From: DATAMF01 sp964472565
GTDB taxonomy: Bacteria > Chloroflexota > Anaerolineae > Aggregatilineales > Aggregatilineaceae
Length of the DNA stretch: 28,558 nucleotides
Direction of reading: 5' to 3'
Assembly (NCBI GenBank): GCA_964472565.1
Contig: CAYYNB010000071.1
Coordinates: 1-28,558, forward strand
Below are positions 24,320 through 28,558 of the stretch, piece after piece. The notes under the pieces are model-generated. The model did not search any database. It worked only from the letters and a program-made list of their open reading frames with translations, and was not told the DNA's origin. Numbering within the stretch: the stretch's first letter is position 1; each line of letters begins with the position of its first letter. Both the position numbers and the translations under genes were made by a program.

Positions 24320-25294
24320 TTGCTCACGACCAGCGCACGCGGAAAAATCTATTGCAACTGCTTAGCGCAACAGCGCGGACTACATCCGGCAGGTTATGCG
24401 GGGAGTTTTGATGATGCCATTATCATCGAGGCCCCGCTTCCCTGGCGGCAGGATATAATGCAGCAGGCTGGCACACTCCCGCAGCCGATCATTGATCTGC
24501 TGGACCACTGGTTGCAGCAGTATCAGGCAGGCCGCGGCTATCCTCATTATTTGCTAGTGGTTGCACCCGATCCGACCTACTCCTGCGCAGGTTTCCGCCG
24601 GGTGATGTTCTATAGGCGTCCGGCGGGACTGTTTTCGCACTTTGACAAAGCCGAATACCTCGTTCCGGTGGATGAGATGGGTGCTGCTCTGTACGAGGCA
24701 CGTGCCGAGCTGCCGCGTTTTGAGCCGTATCGGGTGCCTGAATGCGATCCGATGCGTGATATCCTGGTTTGCACGCACGGCACTGTGGATACTGCATGTG
24801 CCAAATTTGGCTATCCGTTCTACAAACACATGCGCGGCACCTATTCCAATGAACGACTGCGGGTATGGCGGGTGACTCACCTCGGTGGTCATGTGTTCGC
24901 TCCAACCTTGATGGACATGCCCTCTGGTCACTTTTGGGCCTATGTTGGAGCCGAACAAGCTGCACAGATCGTCCGGCGGGATGGCGATCCGGGCACGCTA
25001 CGGGACTATTATCGTGGGTGGGCAGGTTTGAGCGATGGCTTTTTACAGGCGGCAGAATGTGAACTCTGGCAGCAGCAGGGTTGGACTTGGTTCGACTATC
25101 CTAAAACAGGTGAAATCCTGGCCCAGGCGAACGATAAATGGGCCGAAGTCCGTATTCGCTAGCTTGCACCAGATAAAACTGCGATCCAACTGCGCCTCGA
25201 AATAAGCCAGCACATCGAAACGGAGATAGCCACCGCCAGTGCAGATACTTATCCACAGTATCGAGTTGTTCCCCCAACATCTACAGCGACATAA
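24320..25294 (+). pseudogene. Sucrase/ferredoxin-like protein with in-frame TAG
   Basis: From TTG 24320 the frame encodes a thioredoxin-like ferredoxin of the Suc_Fer-like family. Motifs: YCNCLAQQRG (Cys12, Cys14), AIIIEAPLPW, CTHGTVDTACAKFGYPFYKH (Cys151, Cys160) and VTHLGGHVFAPTLMDMPSG. A TAG interrupts at 25160-25162 after KWAEVRIR. The same frame stays open for 43 more codons to TAA 25292, encoding EISQHIETEIATASADTYPQY, which matches the usual family C-terminus (EARVEVS...ET...YPQY.V). Full length would be 324 residues with one nonsense codon. The truncated 280-residue form retains the cysteine motifs and might still fold. These proteins can serve as iron-siderophore reductases, which fits the adjacent binding-protein gene. 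TTG is the only start between an upstream TGA and the conserved N-terminus. Confidence 0.75.
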
Positions 25295-25297
25295 TTT

Positions 25298-25320
25298 GAG
25301 GGGAACGCACTGTTCCCCTC
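25298..25320. terminator. Bidirectional hairpin between convergent genes
   Basis: GAGGGGAAC and GTTCCCCTC form a perfect 9-bp stem with a GCACT loop, three bases past the restored TAA of the sucrase/ferredoxin-like gene and 38 bases past the katG stop. T-rich sequence follows on the plus side (TTGGTTCTATTT). It probably ends both transcripts. Confidence 0.75.
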
Positions 25321-25357
25321 ACGTTGGTTCTATTTATGATCTGCAACTTTAACCAAA

Positions 25358-27538
25358 TCAGGCTATATCGAAGCGATCCAGATTCATTACCTTGTCCCAC
25401 GCTGCAACGAAGTCACGGACAAACACCTGCTGCGCATCATCACATGCATAAACTTCCGCCAGCGCACGCAGTTGGGAGTTCGACCCGAAAATGAGGTCAA
25501 CACGAGTGCCGGTCCACTTCACTTCGCCCGTGGTCCGATCTCGACCCTCGAACAGGTCTTCAGCTTCCGATGTCGGCTTCCATACCGTGTTCATATCGAG
25601 CAAGTTCACAAAGAAGTCATTGGTGAGCGTCTCTGGGCGATGGGTGAAAACACCATACGGAGCCTGACCGCAGTTGGCATTCAAGACCCGCATACCACCG
25701 ACGAGAACCGTCATTTCAGGGGCTGTCAGCGTCAGCAACTGCGCCCGATCCACCAGCAGTTCTTCTGCGGAGACGGTATAGTGAGCTTTGAGATAATTGC
25801 GGAACCCATCTGCTGCTGGTTCAAGCACGGCAAAAGCGTTCACATCCGTTTGCTCTAACGACGCATCCATGCGTCCCGGCGCGAAGGGCACTGTTACGGC
25901 ATATCCGGCGTTCTTCGCGGCTTGTTCAATGGCGGCGCAGCCACCAAGAACGATCAAGTCGGCGAGTGAAACCTTCTTTCCGTCTGTTTGCACCTGGTTG
26001 AAATTCGTTCGGATGCTCTCAAGTGTTTTGAGGACCATCGCTAACTGCTCAGGTTGGTTGACTTCCCAATCCTTTTGTGGGGCAAGACGGATGCGAGCGC
26101 CGTTCGCTCCACCGCGTTTGTCGGAGTTACGGAACGTCGCTGCTGACGACCAGGCGGTATAAACAAGCTGAGAGATTGACAATCCTGAGGCGAGAATCTT
26201 GCCTTTAAGAACGGCAATATCCTGTTCGTCAATCAGTTCGTGATCAACGACGGGGATGGGGTCTTGCCACAGCAGTTCTTCTTCAGGAACCAGGGGGCCG
26301 AGATAGCGTGTGCGAGGCCCCATATCTCGATGGGTTAGCTTAAACCACGCGCGGGCAAAAGCATCGGCGAATTCATCCGGATTCTCGTAGAATCGCCGTG
26401 AAATCTTTTCGTAAATAGGATCGAACCGCAGGGCGAGATCTGTCGTGAGCATGGCTGGCGCGTGACGCACGGAGGGGTTGTGCGCATCCGGCACAGTGTC
26501 CGCACCCATACCATGCTTGGGCTGCCACTGATGCGCTCCTGCAGGGCTTTTCGTCAGTTCCCATTCGTAGCCGAACAGGTTCCAGAAAAAGTTATTGCTC
26601 CACTTCGTTGGTGTCGTAGTCCAGGTGACTTCCAAACCACTGGTGATGGTATCAGCCCCCCTGCCACTGCCGAAGCTGCTTGTCCAACCAAGTCCCTGCT
26701 CCGCAATACTCGCTCCCTCTGGTTCACGCCCCACATGAGTCGCGGGGCCAGCACCATGTGTTTTGCCGAAGCTGTGTCCGCCAGCGATCAGCGCGACGGT
26801 CTCCTCGTCGTTCATCGCCATACGAGCGAACGTCTCTCGAATATCCCTGGCGGCAGCCAGCGGATCGGGGTTGCCGTTGGGACCCTCTGGATTGACATAA
26901 ATCAGGCCCATCTGAACAGCGGCCAGCGGGTTTTCAAGCTCCCGATCTCCGCTGTAGCGTTTGTCACCCAGCCAGGTATCCTCAGATCCCCAGTAAATGT
27001 CTTCTCCTGGTTCCCAAACATCTTCGCGCCCGCCGCCAAAACCAAAGGTCTTAAAACCCATGGATTCCAGCGCGCAGTTTCCCGCCAGAATCATCAAGTC
27101 CGCCCACGAGATTTTCCGTCCGTACTTTTTCTTGATGGGCCACAGCAAACGGCGTGCCTTATCCAGGTTGGCATTGTCGGGCCAACTGTTGAGGGGAGCA
27201 AAACGTTGAGAGCCGGAGGATGCGCCGCCGCGTCCATCGCTGGTACGATATGTACCCGCGCTGTGCCACGCCATCCGAATCATAAGCGGGCCATAATGAC
27301 CAAAGTCGGCGGGCCACCAGCCCTGAGAGTTGGTCATCAACGCATACAGATCGTTTCTGACTGCATTCAGATCAAGACTTTTAAATTCCTCAGCATAATC
27401 GAAATCCTTGCCCATAGGATCGGACATGGAGCAATTCTGGTGAAGTATTTTCAGGTTTAGTTGATTCGGCCACCACTGCCGGTTCGACCTGGCCTCAAAA
27501 CGTCCGCTTATCACAGGCTTCTTACTTTCGCTGTCCAT
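25358..27538 (-). CDS. katG: Catalase-peroxidase KatG
   Basis: The 726-residue haem enzyme breaks down hydrogen peroxide as a catalase and a peroxidase. Both halves of the duplicated peroxidase fold are present. The distal site is Arg88, Trp91, His92 (MIRMAWHSAGTYR), the proximal haem ligand is His255 (GGHSFGKTHGAGP), and the Trp91-Tyr214-Met240 adduct needed for catalase activity is complete. Length is normal for the family. ATG 27538 is chosen over the longer frame because GGAGG lies five bases upstream and the earlier codons overlap the perR gene. It follows perR by 38 bp and is probably co-transcribed with it and induced by peroxide. No signal peptide, so cytoplasmic. Confidence 0.98.
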   Translation of the reverse strand: MDSESKKPVISGRFEARSNRQWWPNQLNLKILHQNCSMSDPMGKDFDYAEEFKSLDLNAVRNDLYALMTNSQGWWPADFGHYGPLMIRMAWHSAGTYRTSDGRGGASSGSQRFAPLNSWPDNANLDKARRLLWPIKKKYGRKISWADLMILAGNCALESMGFKTFGFGGGREDVWEPGEDIYWGSEDTWLGDKRYSGDRELENPLAAVQMGLIYVNPEGPNGNPDPLAAARDIRETFARMAMNDEETVALIAGGHSFGKTHGAGPATHVGREPEGASIAEQGLGWTSSFGSGRGADTITSGLEVTWTTTPTKWSNNFFWNLFGYEWELTKSPAGAHQWQPKHGMGADTVPDAHNPSVRHAPAMLTTDLALRFDPIYEKISRRFYENPDEFADAFARAWFKLTHRDMGPRTRYLGPLVPEEELLWQDPIPVVDHELIDEQDIAVLKGKILASGLSISQLVYTAWSSAATFRNSDKRGGANGARIRLAPQKDWEVNQPEQLAMVLKTLESIRTNFNQVQTDGKKVSLADLIVLGGCAAIEQAAKNAGYAVTVPFAPGRMDASLEQTDVNAFAVLEPAADGFRNYLKAHYTVSAEELLVDRAQLLTLTAPEMTVLVGGMRVLNANCGQAPYGVFTHRPETLTNDFFVNLLDMNTVWKPTSEAEDLFEGRDRTTGEVKWTGTRVDLIFGSNSQLRALAEVYACDDAQQVFVRDFVAAWDKVMNLDRFDIA

Positions 27539-27576
27539 ATTTCCTCCCTCTAGTTCAACCTGACTTTCGATAGTAA

Positions 27577-27972
27577 TTACGTAGACAAACGCTGGCAGTC
27601 CGGGCAAAGACCCACAAAGAGCGCTTCCGCCCTCTCGATGCGAAATCCAGTTGCTCTAGCCACCTCGTCTATGGCCCGCTCCAGATCCCCAAACGCATAA
27701 TCCAGAACTTTGCCGCAATGACGGCATACCAGATGATCATGCCGCTTAAGGTTCCGGTCATACAGAGTGGGACCACTACCCACATTCATCGCCTGAATCA
27801 AACCTGCTTCTGTCAGGTAAGAAAGCGCATTGTAAACGGTACCATAGGCGATACTGGGCAACTGCTGCCGTACATGGTCATAAACCTCCTGGGCACTCAG
27901 ATGCTTGTCGGCTTGTTGAATCACATGAAGAACTGCTTCGCGCTGACGGGTTAAACGAATTGGGTCTGACAT
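27577..27972 (-). CDS. perR: PerR-type peroxide-sensing Fur-family repressor
   Basis: A 131-residue Fur-family regulator. The DNA-binding helix region is YGTVYNALSYLTEAGLI (43-59). Two CxxC pairs (Cys83/Cys86, Cys123/Cys126) form the structural zinc site. All five residues that bind the regulatory iron or manganese in Bacillus PerR align: His24, Asp72, His78, His80 and Asp91. The Asp at position 91 (PerR Asp104; Glu in Fur) favours PerR over Fur. Peroxide oxidises the histidines and releases the repressor. ATG 27972 has AAGGA seven bases upstream. It heads a perR-katG operon, with a PerR-box-like palindrome upstream at 28022-28036, indicating self-control. Confidence 0.92.
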   Translation of the reverse strand: MSDPIRLTRQREAVLHVIQQADKHLSAQEVYDHVRQQLPSIAYGTVYNALSYLTEAGLIQAMNVGSGPTLYDRNLKRHDHLVCRHCGKVLDYAFGDLERAIDEVARATGFRIERAEALFVGLCPDCQRLST

Positions 27973-28021
27973 TAGTTTATCCTTGAAATTATCATGATCC
28001 TCCCTGTTTTTAGATCAAGAT

Positions 28022-28036
28022 TTAGAATAAATCTAA
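28022..28036. promoter_or_regulatory. PerR box in the perR-katG leader
   Basis: TTAGAAT-A-AATCTAA matches the 7-1-7 PerR consensus TTATAAT-N-ATTATAA at 11 of its 14 fixed positions. AGATCA (28012-28017) and TGATCT (28041-28046) extend the dyad with precisely the same centre (28029), making a 35-bp composite palindrome. It lies just downstream of the proposed promoter, suited to repression. Confidence 0.7.
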
Positions 28037-28047
28037 TTACTGATCTG

Positions 28048-28077
28048 ATTTTAGAGATTGAAGAAGAGAATTGCCAA
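28048..28077 (-). promoter_or_regulatory. Proposed perR-katG promoter
   Basis: On the minus strand TTGGCA (28072-28077) and TAAAAT (28048-28053) are each five of six to consensus with an 18-base spacer. Transcription would start near 28041 and enter the PerR box within the first 20 bases. Confidence 0.45.
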
Positions 28078-28239
28078 ATCGGATTGTTATGGGGAGCCAT
28101 TCACCTTGAATAAAAGCTGAGAGTGATGAATCATTGACCGATGGACTCTAAAGTGTAGTGATGGACAAAAAGTCGAAAGACGAACTCATGAAATTTGTCC
28201 GATTTGGAAAACGAGAGCGTTTTGCGGATGAAGCAGCCT

Positions 28240-28396
28240 AACTGGTGGCGGAGCGTATTGAATCAGCGTTTAATATGGCTGGTTTGTCCACTGTCTTCCC
28301 CACCGTTTGATGTCGATCCAGGACAAACATGCGCTGGTAAGCCTCCCCAAAATCGCTGACCGCGTGGTAGAGGGTGTAGGTCAGCGGAATCCGTTA
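28240..28396 (-). other. Unidentified open fragment
   Basis: Between an in-frame TAA upstream and a TAG at 28238-28240 the minus strand is open for about 50 codons, reading LTYTLYHAVSDFGEAYQRMF, VLDRHQTVGKTVDKPAIL and NADSIRSATS. The composition looks protein-like, but I do not recognise the family. The only ATG is internal. The plus strand of the same stretch (28161-28307) is also open apart from one TAA at 28239. It lies between perR-katG and integrase debris, so a degraded mobile-element gene is likely. The rest of 28078-28422 holds nothing I can support. Confidence 0.25.
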
Positions 28397-28422
28397 CCAA
28401 ACTGGTTTCGGTGTGATTCCCG

Positions 28423-28558
28423 ATGAACAGGCCACAATTTGTCGCATGCGACGACACAAGGCCACCCCAATCCCCTACGGATGAGTGGGTGGCCCAGCAA
28501 GTACGGGAAGCCACACCCTTCGGTGAAGGCCCACGCTTTTTGATCTGCGATCATGACG
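28423..28558 (+). pseudogene. Integrase-core transposase fragment, cut by window end
   Basis: From ATG 28423 the frame is open to the window edge and encodes SPTDEWVAQQVREATPFGEG and PRFLICDHD. This matches the rve-type integrase core of a transposase subgroup (HPTxxWxxQQ...PF...RYLIxDxD), where the final D is the second catalytic aspartate. The usual N-terminal helix-turn-helix and first aspartate region are not found in the expected frame upstream, so the gene appears 5'-truncated. It could also be a frame-broken copy; the missing right part prevents a decision. Confidence 0.6.

Noticed and set aside
26462..27460. Plus-strand open frame of 332 codons
   Set aside because: It is wholly antisense to katG, whose active-site motifs are complete; the antisense product has no recognisable domain and biased composition.

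Overview
The window reads as a mid-GC chromosomal contig of a heterotrophic, aerobic or air-exposed bacterium. The gene mix suggests the Chloroflexota, possibly Anaerolineae: an FHA-winged-helix regulator, an LplABC-type transporter, an ECF42-type sigma factor with a DGPF protein, large PD40 propeller proteins and an AlkZ-related protein. That assignment is inference from gene content only. A run of exactly 100 N (3510-3609) marks a scaffold gap. It removes the last few codons of a glutamate dehydrogenase gene.

Layout. 1-3504 (+): a hairpin of homopolymer runs, an FHA-wHTH regulator, and a large PEP/pyruvate-binding protein. 3610-4868 (-): glutamate dehydrogenase. 5237-11800 (-): an apparent operon read from the right, encoding a lipoprotein solute-binding protein, two permeases, a Nif3-like protein, a DUF3237 protein and a CocE/NonD serine hydrolase. 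It starts at a good promoter whose start-site region carries a 16-bp palindrome of LacI type, and the LacI-family gene lies just upstream (12014-13021). No transporter ATPase is present. 13145-15716 (-): two DUF1801 proteins around an ECF42-like sigma factor and its DGPF/YCII partner. 15827-18120: a decayed zone with a dihydrofolate-reductase-like pseudogene, an intact AlkZ-related gene, a truncated CHC2-primase-like fragment and a frameshifted, truncated transposase.

18203-23166 (-): two secreted beta-propeller proteins. One joins a six-bladed PD40 propeller to a seven-bladed WD40 propeller. The other carries three six-bladed PD40 propellers with a DJ-1/PfpI domain between the second and third. 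The two reading frames overlap by 151 bp. 23453-25294 (+): a decaying iron-siderophore locus, with an IS66-like remnant, a broken siderophore-binding protein gene and a sucrase/ferredoxin-like gene split by an in-frame TAG. 25358-27972 (-): perR-katG, a peroxide-response pair with a PerR box upstream. The right edge holds integrase/transposase debris.

The most unusual items are the triple-propeller DJ-1 fusion, the ATPase-less LacI-controlled transporter operon carrying Nif3-like, DUF3237 and CocE genes, and several hidden pseudogenes visible only by reading across stops and frameshifts. Short dispersed repeats with TWAGGC-like ends flank the hydrolase gene and recur upstream of the PEP/pyruvate-binding gene.
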